A DNA stretch of 64,000 bases. It comes from CBDFLD01 sp965249005 (GTDB lineage Bacteria > Acidobacteriota > UBA6911). Below the pieces are notes generated by a model. That model saw nothing but the letters and a program-made list of their open reading frames with translations, was not told the origin of the DNA and searched no databases. A program made the translations under genes and the position numbers. Below are positions 26,775-35,092 of the stretch, piece by piece (position 1 is the first letter of the stretch; the number at the start of each line of letters is the position of its first letter). Location: contig CBDFLD010000016.1 in the NCBI GenBank assembly GCA_965249005.1, positions 124,001-188,000 of the forward strand. The letters run 5' to 3'.

Positions 26775-28233
26775 CGTAGGCCTCCAAGTTGTGGGGTTGG
26801 ACGTTGAGGTTGGCAAGATCGGGACGACGAGTCAGATCGACAGGTAGTAGATGACGACGCTGTTGGGAGCGGCGATGTTTCTGTAGAATGAAGGCAACCG
26901 AAGAAGCCCGAGGCGTCTGCCGCTGGAGTGCTTCCCGAACGGCGACTTGTAGTTCCGTGGCTCCATAATCCTCCAAGAGCTGAGATAGCTGAGTGGTTTG
27001 CCCGCCGCCGGACTCTCCCCGCTGGAAGGCAGCCGCGATCAAGGCTTCGCTTTCAGGTACCGATTGAGCAAGACGGCCTCCAGGAGTAGCGCCGATGGCT
27101 TTGCGCTTCTCTTGTAGCAGTGCTTCTTGATGCGCCGGATCCAGGACGGCGTCATGGCGGTTGTAGGAGCGGCGGTGTCGGGCGATTTCGGTTGCGCCAT
27201 CGAGAATGCGTACAGTGTCCTGTGATGCTGCCAGAGTGAGTGCTCGACCCACGGCCGTGTGTGGAATCGAGTAGTCGTTGAGATCAAAACGGATATAGAT
27301 GGTCTTGCGCGATCGAACCGGTACCACCAGATCGGTATCGAAGGAATGCACCGGCAGTGGAAGCAATCGAGGTTTTTCCTCTTCTTCGAAGATTTGCTCA
27401 ACGGTGCGGGACTGGTCTCCGGGCCAGGGACGTCGATGAGCGATTTCGTCGCGCCACAGAAGCGCTTGACGGTTGAAGTCCTCCAGGGTGGTGAAGCGGC
27501 GTGCGGCAAAGAAAGAGTGTCGGATGTACTGGATGGTTCTTTCGACACGCCCTTTCTGATTGCCACGGGCCACTTGGCACGGGCGAGTGGCAAAATGATA
27601 GTGAGCACAAAGCTCAATCAGCCGAGGATGAAAGTGCACGGCATCGCCGTGGCGTTCCAGCACGGCCGACTTCAGATTGTCGCTTAATATGACACGAGGG
27701 CAGCCCGACCATGAGTCGAAGGCCCGGACGTGACCGCGCAAGAAGTTCTCCAGGGTTTGATCGAAGAAGAACTCCAGATATAGGGCTCGGGAATAAGAAA
27801 GTGTAAGAACGAAGCAGGACAACCGACGACGGGCACGGCCGATTGCAACGGCTCCAAAATGTGCCCAATCGACTTGGCCCTGCTCGCCAGGAAATGTTCG
27901 CAGCCGTAAGAAGGCTTCTCGGTGAACAGGGCGGAGACGGGCGACGACTCTCCGGAGTATCACGACACTGCCGGTATAGCCTCGATCCCGAATCATCTCA
28001 TAGATACGAGTCGTTCGTAGGCGCGGATACTTCTCCAAAGTCTCCTTGATAAAGTCGATGTAGGGATCCGTGAGACTGGGACGAAGGATCTTGGCTCGAT
28101 TGAATCGATCGGTTTGCAGGGCGGTTCGTACCGTATCCCGGTGAAGTCCCAGTTCTTGCGCGATGGTTCCAATCTTCCAATGCTCGGCATAGAACAAGCG
28201 ACGGATGTGTGCCACGGTCTCGGCTGCAATCAT
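26749..28233 (-). CDS. istA: IS21-family transposase IstA
   Basis: 494 residues. An N-terminal helix-turn-helix (IGTIAQELGLHRDTVRTAL, about 21-40) binds the element ends, and the RNase-H-like catalytic core carries the DDE triad at Asp122 (QVDWAHFG), Asp185 (ILSDNLKSAV) and Glu231 (GRVERTIQYIR). A C-terminal region of about 200 residues with a beta-barrel and a basic tail follows. Length and motifs are normal. It is preceded by the Cys-rich gene with 3 bases between, and followed by istB with overlap. No frameshift seen, so the transposase is probably functional. Confidence 0.97.
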   Translation of the reverse strand: MIAAETVAHIRRLFYAEHWKIGTIAQELGLHRDTVRTALQTDRFNRAKILRPSLTDPYIDFIKETLEKYPRLRTTRIYEMIRDRGYTGSVVILRRVVARLRPVHREAFLRLRTFPGEQGQVDWAHFGAVAIGRARRRLSCFVLTLSYSRALYLEFFFDQTLENFLRGHVRAFDSWSGCPRVILSDNLKSAVLERHGDAVHFHPRLIELCAHYHFATRPCQVARGNQKGRVERTIQYIRHSFFAARRFTTLEDFNRQALLWRDEIAHRRPWPGDQSRTVEQIFEEEEKPRLLPLPVHSFDTDLVVPVRSRKTIYIRFDLNDYSIPHTAVGRALTLAASQDTVRILDGATEIARHRRSYNRHDAVLDPAHQEALLQEKRKAIGATPGGRLAQSVPESEALIAAAFQRGESGGGQTTQLSQLLEDYGATELQVAVREALQRQTPRASSVAFILQKHRRSQQRRHLLPVDLTRRPDLANLNVQPHNLEAYDDLSDRDE

Positions 28234-28236
28234 GTT

Positions 28237-28701
28237 TCATCTCCATCCATGAAACACATCGATGAGCTGGCCCGCTCGACCGCAAACCATGCAGGTGATA
28301 GGGCCGGAAATCGTAGATGTGGTGTGTGTTTGAACTTTCTCATCACGTTGTACTTGCGCTTCGCGCGCAGCGATCCTGCCAGAACGAAGCTCGCTTCGGC
28401 TACCTGGATCCGTCACGCGGGCCATGGCTCGTCGACGCCGGTACGCTCGCTGACGGTCTCTGTGATCCAATCTTCCTTCGGGGCTTTGTTGATGCAGGCG
28501 ATTGGCCTTGCGACGTTGCTTCCGGCGCGCTTTGCTACGACAGCGACAACTGCAGTACTGCTGTCCACGGTCACAGCAGCGACAGATCCAGAAAAGCGCC
28601 CCGCAGCCGTCAGCTCGGCAAAACCCTTGACGAAAGGTAACTTCGGAGGTGACCGTCATCCCATTCCCAGGGGTGGGAACTGGACAACGGCCACAAATCA
28701 T
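28237..28701 (-). CDS. Cys-rich zinc-binding accessory protein of the IS21 element
   Basis: 154 residues, starting MICGRCPVPTPGNGM. Cysteines occur in pairs: CGRC at the start, FCRADGC, FWICRCCDRGQQYC and a later CRCRSKAR, then MVCGRAGQLI near the end, so one or two zinc ribbons or knuckles are likely. The middle is highly basic (ARRKQRRKANRLHQQSPEG), which suits nucleic-acid binding. It lies 3 bases before istA on the same strand, so it is cotranscribed with the transposase. I recall similar genes beside istA in other IS21 elements, but the role is not established. Confidence 0.75.
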   Translation of the reverse strand: MICGRCPVPTPGNGMTVTSEVTFRQGFCRADGCGALFWICRCCDRGQQYCSCRCRSKARRKQRRKANRLHQQSPEGRLDHRDRQRAYRRRRAMARVTDPGSRSELRSGRIAAREAQVQRDEKVQTHTTSTISGPITCMVCGRAGQLIDVFHGWR

Positions 28702-28756
28702 GGCAGGCTACGAACATCTGATGGTTTGGTAGCTCTTCCAAAGAGAGCCGCCAACG

Positions 28757-28787
28757 GACCCCGATTGTTAATGGCGGTCGGGGTCCT
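28757..28787. terminator. Hairpin in the non-coding right part of the IS21 element
   Basis: A perfect 9-base stem, GGACCCCGA at 28757-28765 and TCGGGGTCC at 28779-28787, with a 13-base loop. It lies between the right end and the first element gene, where many insertion sequences block transcription from outside. There is no T-run, so rho-independent action is uncertain. Confidence 0.5.
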
Positions 28788-29196
28788 CTTCCACACCCGA
28801 AAACAGCATAACCTATTGAGAAAAACTTGAGGAGGCGCCTACGGCGCCGATGATGTTGAGGCTTGTTATCTCGGCGTTTGTTCAGAAAAGTGCGGTTTTA
28901 AGCGATCAGTAACATCGAGGCGAAACTCTCTCCAGAGAGACCCTGCTGCAGGAAGTCTGGGGCTACGACAAGACCCCCAACACGCGAACCGTCGATGTTC
29001 ACATTGCCTGGCTTCGACAGAAGCTGGAGAAGGACCCCCGCAACCCCAAGTGGATCGAGACGGTACATGGCTTCGGCTACCGATTCGCCTCGTGAGTCCC
29101 GTCCTCCCAAACTAACGGGCCTACCCACATCGCCCCGCAGCAGAGAGCCCGAAGGCTCTTGCACCTCGGTCAGAGCTTGATCGAGAAGCCCAATCA

Positions 29197-29264
29197 AGGT
29201 TAAAAGAATGCAAAGGGCTTTTAACCTCGATTTAACCCTGTTTCGAGAACCTTCGGACGATAAT
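29197..29264 (+). promoter_or_regulatory. CpxR/OmpR-type operator and promoter of the LTXXQ gene
   Basis: TTTAACC occurs at 29220-29226 and again at 29231-29237, an 11-base head-to-tail spacing typical of OmpR/PhoB-family dimers. A third copy, GGTTAAA at 29198-29204, lies in the other orientation, so that 29197-29206 and 29218-29227 form a perfect 10-base inverted repeat. Read on the minus strand the pair is GGTTAAA-TCGA-GGTTAAA, near the CpxR box. A GATAAT (29259-29264) could be the -10, and the second repeat would sit over the -35 position, as in activator-dependent promoters. The regulator that would bind it is the interrupted gene just upstream. Confidence 0.65.
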
Positions 29265-29352
29265 GTTGTTCTATATTGAAGAGCTCATGCTCAAAGGGCA
29301 CCCGAGTGAGTGCTCTTCAAATCGAATCAACAAGTATGGAGAGAGTTAGAAA

Positions 29353-29898
29353 ATGAAATCAGCCATTGCTTTTCTTGCGGTCCTACTAAGCATACCGCTC
29401 CTGCTAGCACAGCCCCGGTCTGGTCGGGGCGAACGAGCCCCTCAGTACGATGCCCTGAGTGAATTCATGGGCCTGAACGAATCTCAGATCGAGAGTCTGA
29501 AGCAAGTCAGTGCGGCCCTCCGACAAATCACCGGTCCGATGGCTCGTGAGATGTTTCAGTTGAGGAAACAGCTCCGGGAGGAGACAAAGAGCGATGCGCC
29601 GGACCAGGAGATGATCAACCAGCTCACGGGAGAGATCGAAGGGCTGAAGGGTCAAATCCAAAGCGAGTCGGTGAACTCACGTCAGCAGGCACTCGCCATT
29701 CTCAACAGCGACCAGGTTGCAGCCTTGGAACGGCTCACCGAGGCTCTTTCGCTACAACGGTCTGCCCAAGAGGCCACGAGACTGAATCTGCTCGAGGCCC
29801 CCGAGAGTTTTCAACGCAGCTTTGGCGCTCGTCGGAGCGGCGGTTTTCGGCGCGGGGCCAGAGAGCGCGCCGGACCTGGAGGCGACGACGGCAACTAA
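29353..29898 (+). CDS. Periplasmic LTXXQ-motif (Spy/CpxP-like) protein
   Basis: 181 residues with a signal peptide (MKSAIAFLAVLLSIPLLLAQ). The mature chain is helical, with two LTXXQ-like motifs: LNESQIESLKQV near residue 42 and LNSDQVAALERL near residue 118. This matches the Spy/CpxP family of small periplasmic chaperones or stress sensors. The C terminus is Arg/Gly-rich (ARRSGGFRRGARERAG). A GGAGAG ribosome site precedes the ATG. It lies directly after the two-component genes and behind an operator-like set of repeats, so it is probably the output gene of that system. With the regulator broken its expression may be lost or altered. Confidence 0.85.
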   Translation: MKSAIAFLAVLLSIPLLLAQPRSGRGERAPQYDALSEFMGLNESQIESLKQVSAALRQITGPMAREMFQLRKQLREETKSDAPDQEMINQLTGEIEGLKGQIQSESVNSRQQALAILNSDQVAALERLTEALSLQRSAQEATRLNLLEAPESFQRSFGARRSGGFRRGARERAGPGGDDGN

Positions 29899-29925
29899 GG
29901 CAGGGTTGCCGTCTGCTCCGTTCAT

Positions 29926-29957
29926 CCTCGGTCGGCCGCGAGCTCGGCCGGCCGAGG
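29926..29957. terminator. Hairpin downstream of the LTXXQ gene
   Basis: CCTCGGTCGGCCG (29926-29938) and CGGCCGGCCGAGG (29945-29957) pair over 13 positions with one T-G wobble and a 6-base loop. It starts 28 bases after the LTXXQ stop. A short GTCTAGTTTCC tail follows, weak as a T-run, so it may be a terminator or an mRNA-stabilising stem. Confidence 0.6.
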
Positions 29958-30092
29958 GTCTAGTTTCCCACCCATTCCATCTTCTCCCACCCAGTTCCGT
30001 GCAATTCTGATATCCAAACACAGCGGCATTGAGATAAGATCGTGTCTCGGTTTTATACCGGCGCAGCCTGGTACAAACACAACGGAGTCCCC

Positions 30093-31262
30093 ATGCCAGT
30101 AGACGGGAAGATGCAGGCTCTCGTGCTCTGCGACGCGGAGCGCTTGGAGGTGCGTGAAGTTCCTATCCCGAAAGCCACCCCCGCTAACCTGCTCCTTCGC
30201 GTCGCTGCCGTCGGTTTGTGCGGAACGGACTTCCATTTATATGCGGGGCATGCGAACTACAACCTCGATGCGAGCAGCCGTCCGATTCCTTTGCGAGAAC
30301 AGCCTCAGGTGCTCGGCCACGAAATCGTCGGTGTCGTCGAGGAGGTCGGCCACGACGTCAAAGGGGTGCGTCGCGATGATGCAGTCATCCTGGACCAAGG
30401 GCTGAACTGCCATAGCCAGCAGAAAGCCCCACTCTGCGAATACTGCGCGACGGGAAACTCCCATCAGTGCGAGCACTATGCGGAGCATGGAATCACGGGG
30501 CTTGCTGGAGGCTTGTCCGACTACCTGTCGATTCCCGCAGTCAACACGGTCCGAATCGAATCGAACCTCGATTTTGCAGAAGCCGCCGTCGCGGAGCCCC
30601 TGGGCTGTGTGATTCACGCCTCTGACATGGTGAAGCGCTCTGGGGGCCACGATTCACGTTACTCCCTGGACCCCGGCGGGCTTCAGCCGGTGCGCTGTAT
30701 TGTGATCTGTGGCGCAGGTCCGGCCGGATTGCTCTTCATCCAGTATTTGCGTAACGTGATCCAATACGAGGGCATTCTGATTTCCTGTGACTACAACGCG
30801 AAGAAACTGGAGCTTGCCTCGACACTTGGAGCCACTGCTGTGGATCCGCAAGCCGATAACATCTTCGAAGTCGTCAACGAGTTGACCGGGGGCCGTCGGG
30901 CAGAACTCGTAATCGATGCCGCCGGGTCCGCGGAGTTTTTCACTCAGATACCCGGAATCCTCAGACCTCAGGGAACCGTTGTCCTATACGGGCATGGGCA
31001 CAAAGGGGTCGACCTGGGTGTAATGAACCGAGTTCAGTACCTGGAACCGGTCCTTCTCGCCCCCATTGGAGCCTCGGGCGGATTCGGACCGGACCAGCGT
31101 CCAGAAACCTACCGGTACGCCCTGTCTCTGCTCGAAACCGGTCGAATAAAAGTCGCCTCGCTGATCACTCATCGCTATACCTCGCTTGCAGATGCAGCTA
31201 AGGCCTTCGCCGGGGAACACGAGAGTGCGGATTACATCAAGGGGGTTGCTACCGCTGTTTGA
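30093..31262 (+). CDS. Zinc-dependent alcohol/polyol dehydrogenase (MDR family)
   Basis: 389 residues from the ATG at 30093. It is a medium-chain dehydrogenase: catalytic zinc site GLCGTDFHLYAGH and GHEIVGVVEEVG, the structural zinc site with cysteines in CEYCATGNSHQCEHY, and a Rossmann segment CIVICGAGPAGLLFIQYL. The family covers sorbitol, threonine and galactitol dehydrogenases; the substrate cannot be read from the sequence. A roughly 20-residue insert (GGHDSRYSLDPGGLQP) before the Rossmann fold is unusual. It stands alone between the LTXXQ gene and nadA. Confidence 0.88.
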   Translation: MPVDGKMQALVLCDAERLEVREVPIPKATPANLLLRVAAVGLCGTDFHLYAGHANYNLDASSRPIPLREQPQVLGHEIVGVVEEVGHDVKGVRRDDAVILDQGLNCHSQQKAPLCEYCATGNSHQCEHYAEHGITGLAGGLSDYLSIPAVNTVRIESNLDFAEAAVAEPLGCVIHASDMVKRSGGHDSRYSLDPGGLQPVRCIVICGAGPAGLLFIQYLRNVIQYEGILISCDYNAKKLELASTLGATAVDPQADNIFEVVNELTGGRRAELVIDAAGSAEFFTQIPGILRPQGTVVLYGHGHKGVDLGVMNRVQYLEPVLLAPIGASGGFGPDQRPETYRYALSLLETGRIKVASLITHRYTSLADAAKAFAGEHESADYIKGVATAV

Positions 31263-31626
31263 GATGGCATCCGCTGCAAACCGGGGGCGAAATCAAGTCG
31301 GATTTCTCCCTCCCTGGGTTACTTGTTGAGCTTTTGGACCAGAGGGAAGAGTCTCTTTCCCGACGACATTCCATTGGAAACTACGATAGCGGTCAATAGA
31401 GGGTATAAATTGTGTGTGTTCGCCACAGTCTTTTTCGGGCACGCTTGTTGCTCATAGTTTGATCGGGGTGGCCTGTCGTCGGACTTAACCATACCCAATC
31501 GGCTGCTCAAATCACCACGCTAGGGGATTTCAACGGTAACATGCGTTCAAAGGCCGTCCACTCGCTCGTACGAACCTGTTGCTTATGGTATGGTTACCTT
31601 CGATGGACGAAAAACTGGGGGAAAAT
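31263..31626. other. Intergenic region before nadA
   Basis: 364 bases without a supported gene. An imperfect inverted repeat (CTCCCTCCCTGG near 31306 and CCAGAGGGAAGAG near 31340) could be a weak terminator for the dehydrogenase. Nothing else stands out; no riboswitch for NAD metabolism is recognisable. Confidence 0.35.
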
Positions 31627-32682
31627 ATGGGTGAAAGCTCGAATCCGGAGGTGGCACAGGAGCGCGCTCGGAGGTCACGTCTTTCCACCACGGCCGCTGC
31701 GAGCGCCGTGGAAGCTGATCCAGAGATAGCGAGCCTCACAGAAGCAGATCTTTTGGACAGGATCCAGGATCTCAAGCAGAAGCGCGGCGCCATCATACTG
31801 GCCCACAACTACCAGATCCCTGAGATTCAAGACCTGGCGGATTTCGTCGGAGACTCTCTACAGCTCTCGCAGCAAGCGGTAGCCACGGACCTACCGGTGA
31901 TCCTGTTCTGCGGCGTTCATTTCATGGCAGAGACTGCCGCCATCTTGAGCCCCGAGAAGAGAGTCTTGATTCCCGACCTGGAAGCAGGCTGCTCTCTCGC
32001 AGACACGGCCCCCGTCGAACAGGTACGCAAATGGAAATCCGAGCATCCGGATGCGCTCGTCGTCGCCTATGTCAACACCAGCGCCGCGGTCAAGGCCGAA
32101 GCGGATTACTGTTGCACATCGAGCAACGCCGTGCAGGTCGTTCAGGCTCTGCCTGAAGACAAGGAGATTCTGTTTTTGCCGGACATGTTTCTGGGACTCT
32201 ATGTCGAACGCATGACCGGCCGCAAGATTCACCTTTGGATGGGCGAGTGCCACGTCCACGCAGGGATTCGTCCACCGGATATCGAGGCGATCTGGAAGAA
32301 GCATCCGGAGGCCGACCTGCTGCTGCATCCCGAGTGTGGCTGTATCAGCCAGTGCATGTTGTCGGTGGCGGAAGGGGAGCTCCCCGCAGACCGGACGCAC
32401 ATCCTGAGCACGGGAGGAATGGTGCGCCACGCCCAGACCTGCGATGCTGCTACCGACATCGTTGGAACCGAGGTGGGCCTGCTCCATAGGCTTCGCCAGC
32501 AGAACCCGACCAAGGAGTTCGTCCCGATTCGGGAAGATGCAATTTGCGAATATATGAAGACCATCACTCCCCGAAAGGTATATCGATCGCTTCGGGACAT
32601 GGTATACCACGTGGATGTCCCGGAACCCGTTGCGTCCAAGGCACGTACCGCCATTCAAAGAATGGTGGAAATCACACCGTAA
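31627..32682 (+). CDS. nadA: Quinolinate synthase
   Basis: 351 residues from the ATG at 31627, chosen because GGGGGA lies 6 bases before it; in-frame ATGs at 31603 and 31585 are possible. NadA condenses iminoaspartate with dihydroxyacetone phosphate into quinolinate, the de novo NAD precursor, using a 4Fe-4S cluster. Family segments are AIILAHNYQIPEIQD, VAYVNTSAAVKAEADYCCTS, MGECHVHAGI and HPECGC; cysteines in the last three regions are the cluster ligand candidates. No nadB or nadC neighbour is found; a DAO-type FAD enzyme follows after 102 bases but is not NadB-like. Intact. Confidence 0.96.
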   Translation: MGESSNPEVAQERARRSRLSTTAAASAVEADPEIASLTEADLLDRIQDLKQKRGAIILAHNYQIPEIQDLADFVGDSLQLSQQAVATDLPVILFCGVHFMAETAAILSPEKRVLIPDLEAGCSLADTAPVEQVRKWKSEHPDALVVAYVNTSAAVKAEADYCCTSSNAVQVVQALPEDKEILFLPDMFLGLYVERMTGRKIHLWMGECHVHAGIRPPDIEAIWKKHPEADLLLHPECGCISQCMLSVAEGELPADRTHILSTGGMVRHAQTCDAATDIVGTEVGLLHRLRQQNPTKEFVPIREDAICEYMKTITPRKVYRSLRDMVYHVDVPEPVASKARTAIQRMVEITP

Positions 32683-32784
32683 AGCACGATTGAGAGCGCG
32701 AAGGGCAGAGCTTCAGCAACCGAGTCCACACAAACCTGAGGCCTTACGCAACCTACGCAAAACAAAACAACGCGACGTCGAGCG

Positions 32785-33918
32785 ATGAAAACAGTCAATG
32801 TGGAATGCGTCATTGTCGGAGCCGGCTTTGCCGGGATTGCCACGGCTTATAGGTTGACCGAACAGGGTATCTCCGACGTGGTCATACTTGAGAAGGAGAA
32901 GATCCCCGGCTTTCATTCTTCCGGTCGCAATGCCGGCATGATCCGGCAGATCAACTTCGATCCCCAGATCGCTCGCATGGCCGTTGCAGGTGCGTCCTAC
33001 GTAAGATCGCAAGCTCCCTCCGAGTCTTTCCATCTCACCGGGTCCATTTTGTTGGGAGGAAAAACCGGTTGGCCGAGGCTGAGGAAAGCCCGTTCTGAGT
33101 TTTCGGATTCCGGTTTGCCCATTGAGGAGGTCGAGGAGGTCAAACCTGACCTCGCACGCTCCCGTTGGCCGGACACTGCCGGCTCCGACTTCCTTGGCGC
33201 CCTCTATACTTCGTCAGACGGAGTCGTGGATCCTCACGCCCTCCTGTCCGACTACCTCCGGAAGGCCCAAGCCGGTGGTGCGCGTTTGTTCCCCGACTGT
33301 GAAGTCGAGAGGATCGAGCACAACAGAAACTCCACTCTTTCGGTTCGGACCGCGAGCTTCGAATTCCGGGCGCGTCATGTCGTCAATGCAAGCGGCGCCT
33401 GGGCCTCGGAAGTTGGCAAGCTGGCACGCGCCTTCCCCGTTCCGCTCGTGCCTTATCGACGCCACCTCTTTCACACTGGAATCCTCGAGCCGAAAAGAAA
33501 GCCCGGGCCCTTCATTTGGGACGAAGAAAACTCAATTTATCTACGTCCGGAATCTGGCGGGTTGTTGCTCAGTGCGTGCGACGCATCCCTATCGAGACCG
33601 GGAGTTCCAACAGTTGCCGAAGACGCCGCGGTAATGCTGGCAACGAAGTTGGCAGCGGCCTTTCCAGTTCACGTAGATTTGCCTGTGGCCCGTTCCTGGG
33701 CCGGTTTGCGCACCTTTGCTCCCGATCAACGATTTGTTATCGGTCCGGACCCAATCGTTCCAGGCTTCTATTGGGTAGCCGGACTGGGAGGCCACGGCGT
33801 AACCGTCAGCGCCGCCGCGGGAGCGTTGGCGGCCAAGACCATCTTGGAACCCGTCCAGGACCGCCAGAATCCCTTCAGCCCGAGCCGCTTCGCCAAATCG
33901 GGTCAGGCTACCGCCTAG
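32785..33918 (+). CDS. FAD-dependent oxidoreductase of the DAO/glycine-oxidase family
   Basis: 377 residues. The FAD dinucleotide-binding motif VIVGAGFAGIATAYRL is at about residues 10-25, with acidic end VVILEKEK. A later motif GSGLG-like VAGLGGHGVTVSAAAGALAA near residue 335 closes the FAD site, and HSSGRNAGMIRQ is the usual region near the isoalloxazine. This resembles D-amino-acid dehydrogenase, sarcosine or glycerol-3-phosphate oxidase-type enzymes; the substrate cannot be assigned. Downstream of nadA on the same strand, perhaps cotranscribed (102-base gap), which does not itself give it a role in NAD synthesis. Confidence 0.87.
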   Translation: MKTVNVECVIVGAGFAGIATAYRLTEQGISDVVILEKEKIPGFHSSGRNAGMIRQINFDPQIARMAVAGASYVRSQAPSESFHLTGSILLGGKTGWPRLRKARSEFSDSGLPIEEVEEVKPDLARSRWPDTAGSDFLGALYTSSDGVVDPHALLSDYLRKAQAGGARLFPDCEVERIEHNRNSTLSVRTASFEFRARHVVNASGAWASEVGKLARAFPVPLVPYRRHLFHTGILEPKRKPGPFIWDEENSIYLRPESGGLLLSACDASLSRPGVPTVAEDAAVMLATKLAAAFPVHVDLPVARSWAGLRTFAPDQRFVIGPDPIVPGFYWVAGLGGHGVTVSAAAGALAAKTILEPVQDRQNPFSPSRFAKSGQATA

Positions 33919-34348
33919 TTGTAAACCCATCCTACCAGAACGCCCTTATCCTCAGGCCAAATCGCCATCGAAATGGGGCTTCTCAAGTCCAACATGTTTC
34001 TCGGGTCACCGATGCTCTCGAACGTGCGCGGCAGACCGCCTATGACCTCTAGTCGGATCAGATGCGTCATGGCCTTGCAGATCTGAGATTGCATTTCATA
34101 GATTTCGTTCTGAATCTGGTTTGTTGCGCATCGGCAAGGTCCATTCCCAAGAACTTTGTTTACAAGTGCAATCAACAACAATTCCACAGAGCCGCTACCC
34201 TGCAGACCCAACCGAACAAAGGGATTCCCAAAAAGACAGCCGCACATCAAGGGGCGACAAACATGCGCCTATTGACCGGGTCGGATCCAGGCAGGTATTT
34301 AGCCTTCCCGGCCGCGACAAACGTTCCTGTAACTACGAACAGGTGTAC
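33919..34348. other. Non-coding region with a possible regulator remnant
   Basis: 430 bases without an intact gene. On the minus strand a 111-codon reading (34250-33915) contains QIQNEIYEMQSQICKAMTHL and IRLEVIGGL, which resembles the N-terminal helices of an ArsR-type repressor, but the following part has no HTH recognition helix. It may be a decayed regulator or chance. No ribosome site or clear promoter is seen. Confidence 0.25.
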
Positions 34349-35092
34349 TTAGTCTTCCAACGCTTTTTCGAGGAATTCCAGAGTGCGGATTCCGAACCAG
34401 CCGTAGGCCTCGCCATCGACCAGGGCAGAGCTGAATGGAAGCTCGGCAAGCTGTGAGAGGATCTTGGAAAATGGAAACGGCTCGCTCGAGAACAGAAGCA
34501 AGGTATGGTGCGGGTCCAGCTGCTCGAGTGAGACTTCGGGGTATTTCATCGCGTTCGGAACATGAAGCGTTCCGAAACCTAGCGTCTCAAACACGGACCC
34601 GATGAAGGTGTGAGGCGATGCCGCCATCCATGGGTTCGTCCATATCATGTACAGGAAGTCCTCACACTCGGGCCTCAAAGGACACACCCATTCGAGCACG
34701 CCGGGGATTTCGGCGAGGGATCGCTTTGCAGGACGACGTTGTTCTATCTGGCTCCAGCGCGTTGCAATCCGATGGAGCGCGTCGGATTCGAATGCGTCGC
34801 CCATCCTCCCGCAGGCGTCACTTAAATTGCGTACCGCCTCAATGTGGGTGACGTGAGACGGGAACGGATTGTTGTCCGCCATCCACTTCGGATTCTCCTC
34901 TTTGTCAAGCAGTACGCAGTCCGGGGCCGCATCCTTGATCGCTTGCCACCGGATACTCTTGGTCCCACCAACCACCGGGATAGACTGGACTCGATCCGCA
35001 GGATGGACGCAGTAGCGCGTCCTTCCCACCACATCGACACCCGAGCAAATCAGGGTCTCTGTCCAAGATGGCACCAATGACACAACTCGCAT
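34349..35092 (-). CDS. BtuF/FhuD-like helical-backbone binding protein without signal peptide
   Basis: 247 residues from the ATG at 35090-35092 (MRVVSLVPSWTETLICSG). This is the fold of class III substrate-binding proteins for cobalamin or iron chelates: MRVVSLVPSWTETL opening, PVVGGTKSIRWQAI and PDCVLLDKEENPKW, with the long helix and a second alpha/beta lobe. The chosen start gives no signal peptide; a start at 35152 would add MMGTLFSLLVASSITVGSR, which is a poor one. No TonB receptor, permease or ATPase genes are adjacent. It may be a cytosolic relative, or use an upstream start. Substrate unknown. Confidence 0.75.
   Translation of the reverse strand: MRVVSLVPSWTETLICSGVDVVGRTRYCVHPADRVQSIPVVGGTKSIRWQAIKDAAPDCVLLDKEENPKWMADNNPFPSHVTHIEAVRNLSDACGRMGDAFESDALHRIATRWSQIEQRRPAKRSLAEIPGVLEWVCPLRPECEDFLYMIWTNPWMAASPHTFIGSVFETLGFGTLHVPNAMKYPEVSLEQLDPHHTLLLFSSEPFPFSKILSQLAELPFSSALVDGEAYGWFGIRTLEFLEKALED

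Larger units (their letters stand above)
25631..28914. mobile_element. Complete IS21-family insertion sequence with two accessory genes (3,284 bp)
   Basis: The ends start TGTTA and end in AACA (TG...CA). The first 42 bases of the left end match the complement of the right end at about 34 positions, including AAACCGCA and TTTTCTGAAC. A 6-base duplication TCGAGG flanks it. Inside, all on the minus strand, are a Cys-rich protein (154 aa), transposase IstA (494 aa), helper ATPase IstB (257-271 aa) and a 120-aa protein of unknown role. All readings are open, so the element may be active, and the near-identical ends suggest a fairly recent insertion. Confidence 0.94.
25119..29095 (+). pseudogene. 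OmpR-family response regulator, interrupted by IS21 element and carrying an in-frame stop
   Basis: The left part (25119-25630) has the receiver domain (MTEKVLLVEDEAG, Asp53 in LIILDIMLP, lysine in YLTKPFE) and the first half of the winged helix (PLSLSAKEFQLLRYLLEHRG). The IS21 element (25631-28914) follows and the rest (28921-29095) continues in the same frame: ETLSRETLLQEVWGYDKTPN and on to GYRFAS then TGA. Removing the element and one 6-base duplicate rebuilds a 228-codon reading, the normal OmpR length, with no frame error. Apart from that, codon 145 is TAA (25551-25553; a GAA or GAG is expected), so even the rejoined gene would stop early. The remaining 144-residue receiver could still be made without its DNA-binding domain. 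Confidence 0.93.

Noticed and set aside
28114..28830. 238-codon plus-strand reading opposite the Cys-rich IS21 gene and the non-coding end
   Set aside because: Antisense to istA and the Cys-rich gene; the amino-acid pattern has no domain, and the minus-strand genes explain the sequence.
32785..33918. L-aspartate oxidase (nadB) after nadA
   Set aside because: The FAD motif and size are of the DAO family; NadB is larger (about 530 residues) and of the succinate dehydrogenase type.
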